Source: Serratia ureilytica (GTDB lineage: Bacteria > Pseudomonadota > Gammaproteobacteria > Enterobacterales > Enterobacteriaceae). Taken from it: DNA of 64,000 bases. The notes below the pieces were generated by a model. The model was not told where the DNA came from. It searched no databases and saw only the letters and a program-made list of their open reading frames with translations. Of this stretch, positions 19,540 through 30,500 are shown piece by piece. Each line of letters begins with the position of its first letter. Within the stretch, counting starts at the first letter, position 1. Location of the stretch: the NCBI RefSeq assembly GCF_013375155.1, contig NZ_JABXOF010000002.1:310001-374000 (forward strand), in the 5' to 3' direction. Position numbers and translations under genes: made by a program.

Positions 19540-20451
19540 TTATTTCCCCCGCCCGTCCAGCTGAATTTGCGGCAAGGCGCTGAGCCGTTCAAATGCATAA
19601 TCCCAAAAGGCGCGCACCTTCAGCGGCATGTGCTGCGCCTGCTGCGCCACCAGCTGTACCGGCATCGGCAACGGCTCATGATCCGTCAACAGCCGCACCA
19701 GCGTGCCGGCGGCCAAATCGTCCGCCACCTGATACGAGAGCAACCGGGCGACGCCCTTGCCGGCGCGCACCGCCAGCAGTTGCGCTTCCACGTCGTTGAG
19801 CAACAGCCGGGGCGTCAATCGCACGCGCTCGCCGTTTTCCTGCGGGCCGAAGCGCCATTCGCGCAGCGACGGCCGCTGGGTGCCGACGATGGTGGCGTGC
19901 TCCGCCAGCTGCGCCGGCGATCGCGGTTCACCGCAGCGCGCCAGGTAATCCGGGCTGGCGATCGTCACCCGGCTGACCTGCCCCAGCCGCCGCGCCACGC
20001 GGGAAGAGTCCTGCAGATGACCGATGCGCACCGCGATATCCAACCCTTCGTCAATCAGATCGAGATTGCGATCGTTCAATACCATTTCGATCTGCATCTG
20101 CGGGTAATCATCGAGAAATGCCATCACCACCGGCGCCACGTACCGGCGGCCGAACTGCACCGGCGAGGTAATGCGCAGCAAGCCGCTCAGCTGCGCTTCG
20201 GCGGTATCCTGCACCACCGCCTGATAATCCTGCAGCAGCCGTTGCGCGCGCTCCAACAGCCGCGCACCCGCCTCGGTGGGCGCCAGCCGCCGGGTCGTGC
20301 GCTCCACCAATCGGGTGCCGAAACGCTGTTCCAGCGCGGCGATGGCCCGGGTGATCGCCGGCGCCGAACGCCGCAGTTTGCGCCCGGCCGCCGCCAGGCT
20401 GCCTTGCTGCACCACCGCCACGAAAATCGCCAACTCGTCTAACCGATCCAT
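19540..20451 (-). CDS. LysR-family transcriptional regulator
   Basis: This 303-residue regulator has a winged helix-turn-helix at residues 1-60 (GSLAAAGRKLRRSAPAITRAIAALE) and a periplasmic-binding-protein-like effector domain. GGAAGA is 6 nt upstream of ATG 20451. It is divergent from the gst gene with a 98-bp gap holding a palindrome, the usual LysR arrangement, so gst and its partner are the likely targets. It could also act on the amino acid operon downstream. The effector is unknown. Confidence 0.92.
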   Translation of the reverse strand: MDRLDELAIFVAVVQQGSLAAAGRKLRRSAPAITRAIAALEQRFGTRLVERTTRRLAPTEAGARLLERAQRLLQDYQAVVQDTAEAQLSGLLRITSPVQFGRRYVAPVVMAFLDDYPQMQIEMVLNDRNLDLIDEGLDIAVRIGHLQDSSRVARRLGQVSRVTIASPDYLARCGEPRSPAQLAEHATIVGTQRPSLREWRFGPQENGERVRLTPRLLLNDVEAQLLAVRAGKGVARLLSYQVADDLAAGTLVRLLTDHEPLPMPVQLVAQQAQHMPLKVRAFWDYAFERLSALPQIQLDGRGK

Positions 20452-20468
20452 AGATTCTTCCGAAAAGT

Positions 20469-20483
20469 GAAATTATCAATTTC
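20469..20483. promoter_or_regulatory. Candidate LysR operator between the lysR and gst genes
   Basis: GAAATT-N3-AATTTC is a perfect 15-bp palindrome in the 98-bp divergent gap. It is close to the LysR start, where such regulators often autoregulate and activate the divergent gene. Confidence 0.4.
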
Positions 20484-20549
20484 CACATTGCCGGATTTCG
20501 CTCGTTCAACGCAAGAGTATGCTGACAAAAAGCACTGAGGAGAAACGCC

Positions 20550-21167
20550 ATGTCCACCATCACACTCTACGGCACCCCGCTTTCCGGCCACGTTCATCGC
20601 GTGGCGTTGCTGCTGCACATGCTGGCGCTGCCCTATGCATGGGTCGAAGCCTCGGCGGACGTACGGCAGAGCGCAGCCTTCCGCCGGCTCAACCCGTTCG
20701 GCCAGATCCCGGTCTTGCAGGATGGCGATCTGACGCTGGCCGACAGCAACGCCATTCTGGTCTATCTGGTGAAGCGCTATGCGCCGGACAGCCACTGGCT
20801 GCCGGAACAGCCGGCCGCGGCGGCGCGAGTGCAGGCCTGGCTTTCCAAAGCCGCCGGTGAAGTCCGCTACGGCCCGGCGGCCTGCCGACTGATCGCCCAA
20901 TTCGCCGTGCCGGAGGACTATCAGGCGGCGCGGGCGGTCAGCGATCGTTTCCTGCCGCAGATGGAACAGCATCTGAGCGAGCGGGACTACCTGGCCACCG
21001 AACACCCCACCATCGCCGATCTGGCCTGCCACAGCTACGTGGCGGTCGCGGCTGAAGGCGGCATTTCGCTGTCGCCTTACCCTGCGATACGTCGCTGGGC
21101 GGCGCGCATCGCTGCACTGCCCGGCTTCTTTGCCATGCCGGCCCTGCCGGAACCGGCGGGGAGCTGA
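20550..21167 (+). CDS. Glutathione S-transferase family protein
   Basis: This 205-residue protein has an N-terminal thioredoxin-like domain, with YGTPLSGHVHRV at the active-site end and NPFGQIPVLQDGDLTLADSNAI giving the glutathione-binding cis-Pro and the Asp-Ser pair. An all-helical C-terminal domain with TIADLACHSYV follows. It would conjugate or reduce electrophiles with glutathione; the substrate is unknown. GAGGAG precedes the ATG, and the next gene starts 4 nt after its stop, forming a two-gene operon. Confidence 0.92.
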   Translation: MSTITLYGTPLSGHVHRVALLLHMLALPYAWVEASADVRQSAAFRRLNPFGQIPVLQDGDLTLADSNAILVYLVKRYAPDSHWLPEQPAAAARVQAWLSKAAGEVRYGPAACRLIAQFAVPEDYQAARAVSDRFLPQMEQHLSERDYLATEHPTIADLACHSYVAVAAEGGISLSPYPAIRRWAARIAALPGFFAMPALPEPAGS

Positions 21168-21171
21168 CGCC

Positions 21172-22086
21172 ATGATCCCTCAACTGTTCCATCCCGATGA
21201 GCTGCGCGCGCAGACGCTGGCCGGGTTTGGCGGCGTAGGCGGCGGCATCTACCCCGCGATGCCGGATCAGCATCGCGCGTTTTTCGCCGCGCTGCCCTAC
21301 CTGTTTGTCGCCACGCTGGATGAACAAGGCTGGCCCATCGCCACCCTGTTCACCGGCCCGCCCGGATTTTTACGCACGCCGGACGACACGCATTTACGCA
21401 TCAGCGCGCCGCGCCGCAGCGACGATCCCGCCCAGGCGCTGTTGCTGCCCGGCAAGCCGGTCGGCACGCTGGGGCTGGATTTCAGCAATCGGCGGCGCAA
21501 CCGCGCCAACGGCGCCGTCGGCCGCACCGACAAAAACCGGGTGGAAATCCTCGTTCAGCAAAGCTTCGGCAACTGCCCGCAGTACATTCAGCGCCGCGAA
21601 CTCTACCCGGTGGACAGCCGGCCGCAGCCGGTTGAGCATTTGGCCGTGCTGGATGCGGCGGCGCAGGCGCTGATCCGCGCCGCGGACACCTGCTTCGTCG
21701 CCAGCTGCGCGCACCTGACACTGCCGCAGGGCGGCGTGGATATTTCCCATCGCGGCGGCCGCCCCGGCTTTATCCATCTGGAAGGCGACACGCTGTGGAT
21801 GCCGGACTTTCGCGGCAACCGCTACATGAACACGTTGGGCAATCTGCTCGCCGAACCGCGGGCGGCGCTGCTGTTCATCGATTTCGATCGCGGCGACGTG
21901 CTGCATCTGCAGGGGGAAACGCAAATCCTCTGGCAGGCGGAAGGGGATCCCGGTGTCGAAGGGGCGGAACGCTATTGGCGGTTTGACGTGCGCCGCGCCT
22001 GGCGTTTTGCGGCGGCGCTGCCGTGGCGAGGGCGCAATCTGGAGTATTCGCCGGCGACGCTGGCGACCGGGGTGTGGCGCCGCTGA
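21172..22086 (+). CDS. Split-barrel flavoprotein, pyridoxamine 5'-phosphate oxidase-related
   Basis: This 304-residue protein has two recognisable split-barrel (PNPOx-like FMN-binding) stretches: ALPYLFVATLDEQGWP near residue 45 and SHRGGRPGFIHLEGDTLWMPDFRGNR in the second half. Such proteins bind FMN and often reduce or sense small electrophiles. GGGGAG upstream supports ATG 21172; longer frames overlap gst. Co-transcription with gst under a LysR regulator suggests a detoxification role, but the reaction is unknown. Confidence 0.85.
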   Translation: MIPQLFHPDELRAQTLAGFGGVGGGIYPAMPDQHRAFFAALPYLFVATLDEQGWPIATLFTGPPGFLRTPDDTHLRISAPRRSDDPAQALLLPGKPVGTLGLDFSNRRRNRANGAVGRTDKNRVEILVQQSFGNCPQYIQRRELYPVDSRPQPVEHLAVLDAAAQALIRAADTCFVASCAHLTLPQGGVDISHRGGRPGFIHLEGDTLWMPDFRGNRYMNTLGNLLAEPRAALLFIDFDRGDVLHLQGETQILWQAEGDPGVEGAERYWRFDVRRAWRFAAALPWRGRNLEYSPATLATGVWRR

Positions 22087-22098
22087 GCTGAAATGAAA

Positions 22099-22118
22099 AG
22101 CCCCGCGGCGGCGGGGCT
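22099..22118 (-). terminator. Rho-independent terminator of the 71-residue minus-strand gene
   Basis: An 8-bp perfect stem (AGCCCCGC / GCGGGGCT) with a 4-nt loop is followed by TTTTC on the minus strand. On the plus strand it lies just after the flavoprotein gene and may also help there. Confidence 0.8.
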
Positions 22119-22128
22119 GGATCGGAAA

Positions 22129-22344
22129 TTACAGGCTGTGTTCGGCCGCCGATGCGGCCTGATAAAGCTGACGAAAATAATTCAACCGCGCAAAGAACAG
22201 GCGGCTTTGCTGCTCCGACATATTGCCGGCCACCTGCCCGGCGTCAATCTGCCGCCCTTGCCATTCCATCAGGGCGATGCTCGACGCCAAAAAATCCATT
22301 TCGCTGCCGTAGGCCGCGAGATGTCTGTCTACTGATTTCATCAT
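22129..22344 (-). CDS. Small uncharacterised protein (71 aa)
   Basis: I do not recognise this protein. It is soluble, mostly helical-looking, has no signal peptide or cysteine, and reads MMKSVDRHLAAYGSE at its start. AAGGAG lies 7 nt before a double ATG (22344, 22341), and a good terminator follows the stop, which together make it a real, separately transcribed gene. The longer open frame from 22380 lacks a ribosome site. Confidence 0.65.
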   Translation of the reverse strand: MMKSVDRHLAAYGSEMDFLASSIALMEWQGRQIDAGQVAGNMSEQQSRLFFARLNYFRQLYQAASAAEHSL

Positions 22345-22555
22345 TCGCACACTCCTTTTAATCACATCGAAAAGGGTCATATGCCTGCTCTTTCAGTATC
22401 GACCCGACGGTGGATATTTTTTGTACAGAAGATGCGCAGTGAGAAAACGGCCATCTTGTCGTCGCGTTGGCAAACGGCGGCGGCAAAGTTTGCTAGGGTA
22501 AAGGGTAGCCGTATGGAATAGACCACTACGTTGAACTCAGCAAAGGAAGAGACTC

Positions 22556-24031
22556 ATGAGCATCAGTATCCGCGCCACCCTCAAGGATCCCACGCTGTTC
22601 CGCGAGGCCAATTACATCGACGGGCAATGGTTGCCGGCCCAGGAAGGCCGCACGATCGCCATTCATAACCCCGCCAACGGCGAGCGGATCGGCCACGTGC
22701 CGGCCTTCGGCGCCGAAGAAACCGCTCGCGCCATCGCCGCCGCCAAAAAAGCGCTGCCCGCCTGGCGCGCGCTGACCGCCAAAGAGCGCGCCGGCAAGCT
22801 GCGGCGGCTGTTTGAGCTGATGATGGAAAATCAGGAAGATCTGGCGCGCATCATGACGGCGGAACAGGGCAAACCGCTGGCCGAAAGCCGCGGTGAAATC
22901 GCCTATGCCGCCTCCTTTATCGAATGGTTCGCCGAGGAAGGCAAGCGGGTGTATGGCGACACCATTCCACAGCCGCAGGCCGGTCGCCGCATCATCGTGC
23001 AAAAAGAGCCGATCGGCGTGTTCGCCGCCATCACCCCGTGGAACTTCCCGGCGGCGATGATCACCCGTAAAGCCGGCCCCGGCTGGGCCGCCGGCTGCAC
23101 CGGGGTGATCCGCCCCGCCAGCCAAACGCCGTTCTCGGCGCTGGCGATCGCCGTGCTGGCGGAGCGCGCCGGGTTGCCCGCCGGGGTGTGCAACGTGATA
23201 ACCGGCCCCAGCAAAGGCATCGGCGGCGAACTCACCGCCAACCCGGACGTGCGTAAACTCTCCTTCACCGGCAGCACCGAAGTGGGGGCGCAGCTGCTGG
23301 CCCAGTGTGCGCCCACCATCAAGAAAACCAGCATGGAGCTGGGCGGCAACGCGCCGTTTATCGTGTTCAACGACGCCGATCTGGACGCCGCCGTGGCCGG
23401 CGCGGTCGCCTCGAAATACCGCAACGCCGGCCAGACCTGCGTCTGCACCAACCGTTTTCTGGTGCAAGACGGCGTATACGATGCCTTCGCCGCCAAACTG
23501 AAAGCCGCCGTCGCCAAGCTGAAAGTCGGTAACGGCCTGGATGACGGCGTCACCATCGGCCCGTTGATTAACCCGGACGCGGTGGAGAAAGTGCGCGAGC
23601 ACATCGCCGACGCCGTCGAGCACGGCGCCTCGGTGCTGCTGGGCGGCAAGCCTGACGCGCTGGGCGGCAATTTCTTCAGCCCGACCATCCTGACCGACGT
23701 GCCGCGCACGGCGAAAATCTTCCGCGAGGAGACGTTCGGCCCGGTGGCGCCCCTGATCCGCTTCAGCCAGGAAGCCGACGCCGTCGAACTGGCCAACGAC
23801 ACGCCGTTCGGCCTGGCCGCTTACTTCTACAGCCGCGACATCGGCCGGGTGATGCGCGTGGCCGAAGCGCTGGAGTACGGCATCGTCGGCATCAACGAAG
23901 GGCTGATCTCCACCGAGGTGGCGCCGTTCGGCGGCATGAAGCACTCCGGCTTGGGCCGCGAAGGCTCAAAATACGGCATCGAAGACTATCTCGAGATCAA
24001 ATACCTGTGCCTCGGCGGTTTGGACGCCTGA
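22556..24031 (+). CDS. gabD: NAD(P)-dependent succinate-semialdehyde dehydrogenase
   Basis: This 491-residue aldehyde dehydrogenase is close to E. coli GabD throughout and oxidises succinic semialdehyde to succinate. The general base is in MELGGNAPFIVF and the nucleophile in NAGQTCVCTNRF. One oddity: the cofactor-binding motif usually reading LKPASQTP is IRPASQTP here, so the lysine that contacts the NADP ribose is Arg. No gabT or gabP lies beside it, so it is not in a GABA operon here. AAGGAAGAG precedes the ATG. Confidence 0.9.
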   Translation: MSISIRATLKDPTLFREANYIDGQWLPAQEGRTIAIHNPANGERIGHVPAFGAEETARAIAAAKKALPAWRALTAKERAGKLRRLFELMMENQEDLARIMTAEQGKPLAESRGEIAYAASFIEWFAEEGKRVYGDTIPQPQAGRRIIVQKEPIGVFAAITPWNFPAAMITRKAGPGWAAGCTGVIRPASQTPFSALAIAVLAERAGLPAGVCNVITGPSKGIGGELTANPDVRKLSFTGSTEVGAQLLAQCAPTIKKTSMELGGNAPFIVFNDADLDAAVAGAVASKYRNAGQTCVCTNRFLVQDGVYDAFAAKLKAAVAKLKVGNGLDDGVTIGPLINPDAVEKVREHIADAVEHGASVLLGGKPDALGGNFFSPTILTDVPRTAKIFREETFGPVAPLIRFSQEADAVELANDTPFGLAAYFYSRDIGRVMRVAEALEYGIVGINEGLISTEVAPFGGMKHSGLGREGSKYGIEDYLEIKYLCLGGLDA

Positions 24032-24036
24032 TGCGA

Positions 24037-24060
24037 GGGTCCCCGCGTCTGCGGGGGCCC
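24037..24060 (+). terminator. Hairpin after gabD
   Basis: A 10-bp stem (GGGTCCCCGC / GCGGGGGCCC, one G-T pair) with a GTCT loop follows the gabD stop by 5 nt. The T tract is poor. Confidence 0.6.
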
Positions 24061-24128
24061 TGTCTGGCGGTATTGGGGAGCCTTTGCTACCTTAGGCATC
24101 TTTTCAGCGGTTAAAAGGAATTGCCTCT

Positions 24129-24542
24129 ATGCAGCCTCTCTCGGTACACCTGCCCGGTTTTTACGTCGTCGGCCTGACAATCAGAACCACCAATCAGGAC
24201 GAAACCCAGCCCGAGACGGCTAAAATCCCGGCGCTGTGGTCAGACTTTTTCGCCACGTCGCCTGCCATGCCGGTTTACGGGGTCTACTCCAATTACGCCT
24301 CCGACGCCAGCGGGCCGTTTGACGTCACCGCCGGCAGCGCGGCAGAGAGCGGTTTGCACATCCAACCCGGCCGCTATCTGGTGTTCCAGGCCCGTGGCGC
24401 CATGCCGGCGGCGGTTATCGCAGGCTGGCAAGCCATCTGGGCCTACTTCGAGCAACACCCGGAAATCGAACGTCGCTTCCTGACCGACTTCGAAGCCTAT
24501 ACCGGCCCCGACGCAGCCGATATCCATATCGGCTGCCGCTAA
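24129..24542 (+). CDS. GyrI-like / AraC effector-binding domain protein
   Basis: This 137-residue stand-alone small-molecule-binding domain is of the GyrI/BmrR/Rob effector type. Typical features are an early FYVVGLTIRTTN strand, IPALWSDFF, a YGVYSNY strand and ESGLHIQPGRYLVFQ. It has no DNA-binding domain. Members bind or sequester drugs and hydrophobic cations, and some hydrolyse cyanine-like substrates. It is followed after 19 nt by a VOC-family gene, perhaps a small resistance operon. Confidence 0.75.
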   Translation: MQPLSVHLPGFYVVGLTIRTTNQDETQPETAKIPALWSDFFATSPAMPVYGVYSNYASDASGPFDVTAGSAAESGLHIQPGRYLVFQARGAMPAAVIAGWQAIWAYFEQHPEIERRFLTDFEAYTGPDAADIHIGCR

Positions 24543-24561
24543 CGCGACAGTGAGGTCAACA

Positions 24562-24933
24562 ATGATGACGCTTTCCCCCGCCATTCCGATCCTGCGTATC
24601 TTTTCAGTCGACAAGGCCAAAGAGTTTTATCTGGATTTTCTCGGTTTCACGCTGGCGTGGGAGCACCGTTTCAGCAAAGATCTGCCGCTGTACATGCAGA
24701 TCGCCCGCTCAGAGCTGACGCTGCACCTGAGCGAACACTATGGCGACAGCACGCCCGGCGCCGCCATTTTCATCCCGGTGCACGATATCGACGCGCTGCA
24801 CCAGGAGCTCACGGCCAAAAACTATCGCTATGCCAGGCCGGGGCTGGAGGTTGTCGACTGGGGCAAAGAGCTCAACCTCACCGATCCGTTCGGCAACCGC
24901 CTGCGGTTTTGCGAACAGAGCCCCCCGGCCTGA
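24562..24933 (+). CDS. Glyoxalase/bleomycin-resistance (VOC) family protein
   Basis: This 123-residue single VOC protein has paired beta-alpha-beta motifs from VDKAKEFYLDFLGFTLAWEHRF to WGKELNLTDPFGNRLRFCEQ. Its shape resembles the glyoxalase/bleomycin resistance group, whose members bind drugs or a metal for isomerisation. A GTG start at 24550 is possible, but TGAGG before ATG 24562 favours the latter. It ends 6 nt before the convergent cupin gene. Confidence 0.82.
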   Translation: MMTLSPAIPILRIFSVDKAKEFYLDFLGFTLAWEHRFSKDLPLYMQIARSELTLHLSEHYGDSTPGAAIFIPVHDIDALHQELTAKNYRYARPGLEVVDWGKELNLTDPFGNRLRFCEQSPPA

Positions 24934-24939
24934 TCGGCG

Positions 24940-25335
24940 TTATGGTCGGTAGTCCGCCTCGCTGACCGGCTCCAGCCAGGTCACCGGGCTGCCGTCCACC
25001 GCTTCGGCGATGGCGATATGGGTCATGGCGGTGTCCGGTGTCGCACCGTGCCAGTGTTTGACGTCGGCCGGTATCCAAACGATATCGCCGGGGTGCATCT
25101 CCTGCGTCTTCTCGCCCCACATCTGGATCCACCCGCGCCCCTGAGTGACGATCAGCGTCTGGCCGAGCGGATGCGTATGCCATGCCGTGCGGGCGCCGGG
25201 TTCGAAGGTGACGGTCGCGCCGCCCACCCTGGCCGGCGCATCACCGGCGAACGGCGCGTCGATGCGTACCTGCCCGGTAAAGTAATCCGCCGAACCGCGC
25301 TGTGATGGGATAGAACCGCTGCGTTGTATTTTCAT
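24940..25335 (-). CDS. Cupin protein of the hydroxynitrile lyase (R-mandelonitrile lyase-like) type
   Basis: This 131-residue single-domain cupin has metal ligands H53, H55, Q59 and H94 in [10 protein letters not shown] and KHWHGA. The numbering and the [17 protein letters not shown] segment match, from memory, the manganese cupin hydroxynitrile lyase of Granulicella (GtHNL). Those enzymes cleave or form cyanohydrins in vitro, but the natural role in bacteria is unknown. The gene is divergent from a LysR gene, and an operator-like palindrome lies between them. Confidence 0.82.
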   Translation of the reverse strand: MKIQRSGSIPSQRGSADYFTGQVRIDAPFAGDAPARVGGATVTFEPGARTAWHTHPLGQTLIVTQGRGWIQMWGEKTQEMHPGDIVWIPADVKHWHGATPDTAMTHIAIAEAVDGSPVTWLEPVSEADYRP

Positions 25336-25433
25336 CTGTCGTGTCCTCCGCGCCGGCTCTCACAGCCGGCGCTGATAATCATGAGTGAGTGATGTCAAGA
25401 TAGCGCCATGCTTTTCCGGCGACTAGCGGGTAG

Positions 25434-27517
<2,084 letters not shown>

Positions 27518-27518
27518 A

Positions 27519-30500
27519 TCAAACGTCATCGTTGAGCGCTTGTCCGATCGCCTCCTCACACTGCAAGATATTATGGTGGTGACAAGCCAGCGGGATAATC
27601 TTGAGCTGCGCGCAAACCGCGCCCAGCCCATTATCTTCCAGCGCCAGCAGCGGCGCCGTTACCGCCTCCGGCAACTGCGGGTTACCCTCCGTCGCCTTAA
27701 ACAGCGTCACTTTCGTGGTCTGCAATCGGCGGCTCAGCCTTCCCTCAGACAGCCGCCGCTCCGCCTGCCCGGCGGCCATGGCGCGTGTCGCCGCCTCCCC
27801 CTCGATGCCCAGCGCAGGCAGCAGTTGCTCCAGCGGCAGCTCCGCCGTGGTCTGCAGATAGAAGCTGTCCAGCAGATACAGCTGCACGTTACGGCAGCCG
27901 CGCGCCTCCAGGCGAGCGGCGATCTCCAGCGCGATGATGCCCCCCAGCGACCACCCGAGAATGCGCACCGGCCCGGCGTCTTGCAGCAGGCCGGCGGCAA
28001 TCATGTCGTTCAAATACCGTTCGGCCAGCTCGCCGAGCGAGTCGATGGTCGGTTGATGGTAAAGATTATGGTTATCGACGCCATAGCAATTGAGTCGCCC
28101 TTGCAACGGCTGAGCGAAAGCATGAAACGCCTCCGCGCCCACCAGTGCCGGGTGGATCATCCACACAGTGGGCACGCCGTCTGTCCGGCGGTTAAGCGGC
28201 ATGACCAAACGGCGCTCGTTGGCGGCCAGCAGATTTTTCAGGGTGCGGCTTTGCAACAGCTGCACCACCGGCACCGGCGCGGCCATCAGCGCCCCCATGC
28301 CGACGCACAGGGAGATCGCCTTGATCGAAGTGCCGCCCAGCAGGAAGAAATCGTCCGTCATGCCGACCTGCTCGCACTGCAGCGCCTCCTGCCACAATGC
28401 GCACAACTGCTGCTCCAGCGCGTTCGCGGGAGCGACATAGGCCTGCGGTTCCCTCACCGCCGGCACAGGCAACGCCTTGCGATCCAGCTTGCCGCTGGAG
28501 TTGTACGGCAACGCTTCCAGCCGCACCAGCGCCGCAGGCAGCATGTATAGCGGCAATTGCCCGCTCATAAAGGCCAGCAGCGCCGACTCCTCCAGCGGCG
28601 CCTCACTGACGTAATACAGCGCCAGACGCTGCCGATGCGCCTCTGACAGCACCACGGCGCAGCAGGATTTGATCGCGCCGAACGCCAGCGCACATTGCTC
28701 GACCTCCCCCAGCTCGACGCGGTAGCCATTGATTTTCACCTGAAAATCCATACGGCCGAGGAACTCCAGATTGCCGTCCGGCAAATAGCGCCCGGCATCG
28801 CCGGTGCGATAAAGCCGCTCCCCCAGTTCCGGATGGTAGATGAATTTTTCCTCGGTCAGCGACGGATTGCGGTAATAGCCGCGCGCCACGCCGGCCCCAC
28901 CGATGTACTGCTCCCCCGGTAAGCAGGGCGGCAACACGCGCAGATGGCGATCCAGCACATAGAAACGCTGATGGGCCATCGCCCGGCCATAAGGCACGCT
29001 GGGCGCCAGGATCGGCGTTTTCGGAATGTCGTACAAAATCGACCAAATGGAGCTTTCGGTCGCGCCCCCGGCGCTGACTACCCGGCACCCTGGCCGCCAT
29101 TGGCGAATGCGCGCCGGCAGTGAACGCGAGATCACCTCGCCCACCAGCACCACGTTGCGCAAATGCGGCCACTGCGCCTGCGACGCGGCGGACTCCAGCT
29201 GCTCCACCAGCAGCGTCATCACCGAAGGCGCGGAATTCCAGAAGGTCACCCCCTGAGTCATCAACAACCGATGCCACGCCTCAGGCTGATAGCGTTCAGT
29301 TTCGGACGGCATCACGATGGCGCCGCCCACCGACAGCAGGCCGAAAATATCGAACACCGAAATGTCGAAGCTCAGCGCGCTGAGCGCCAACCCGCGATCG
29401 TCCGCGCCGAGTTCCAGCTGGTGCAAGGTATCGATGATGCTGTTCACCGCGCCGCGATGTTCTATCGCCACCCCTTTCGGCGTGCCGGTAGAACCGGAGG
29501 TGAAAATCACATAGGCCAGCGCGGAAGGCGCCGGCAAGACCGGCTCACCCGGCGCCGCCGGCGGTAACGCGTTGACCGCACCTTGCGGATCGATCGTCAA
29601 CAGTCTGGCGTTACCGTGGGCCGCCCACGCCCGGCTGCTGAGGATAATCCGGGTCTGCGACTGCGCGACGATATCCAGGCGGCGGCGTTCCGGCCAGGCG
29701 CCGTCCAGCGGCAAATAGGCCTTGCCGGCCATCAGGATCGCCAGCACCGCAATGATTTGCGCCCGCCCTTTGTCCACCATCACCGCGATGGTGTCGGCGC
29801 GCATATCCGCATGCTCGCGCAGCTGCAACGACAGCACCAACGCACGCCGATACAGCTCACCGTAGTTCAGCTCACCCCATTCATCGACAATCGCCACCCG
29901 CTGCGGATCGCGCTCGGCCTGACGGATAAAATCATGATGGATGGCGCGTTCGAAATCGTAGGCCGGCGGACAGGATTGACGGAAGGCGCGCTGCCGCGCC
30001 GTTTCACTCGCCGATACCAGCGCCAACTGACTGACGCGCTGCTCCCCGTGATTGACGATCTGCGTGAGGATCGTCAGATAATACTCACCCAACAGCGCCA
30101 GCGTGGCCGGTGCAAACAGGGCGGTGGCATAGTTGAAGATCGCCCTGCCGCCTTGCGGCGCCGACTGTATGCTCAGCGTCAAATCGAATTTGGCCGCCTG
30201 ATAGTGTGTCAACAGATCCTGCGGCGCCAGCCAGGCCGGCGCTTCACCCGCCTCTTCCAGCGCGAACAGCGTCTGAAACAGCGGATGGCGCGACAGATCG
30301 CGCGGCACCTGCAGCAGCTCAATCAACTGATCCAACGGTAAATTCTGATGCCGCTGCGCCTGCAGCACGCCATCAAAAACCCGATGCACATAATCGTTCA
30401 GCGACGCTGCATCGTCTATTTGCGAGCGCAACGGCAGCGTATTGACGAAGAATCCGATCGCCGAGCGGGTCTCCGCCACCGGCCGGTTAGCGACCGGCGT

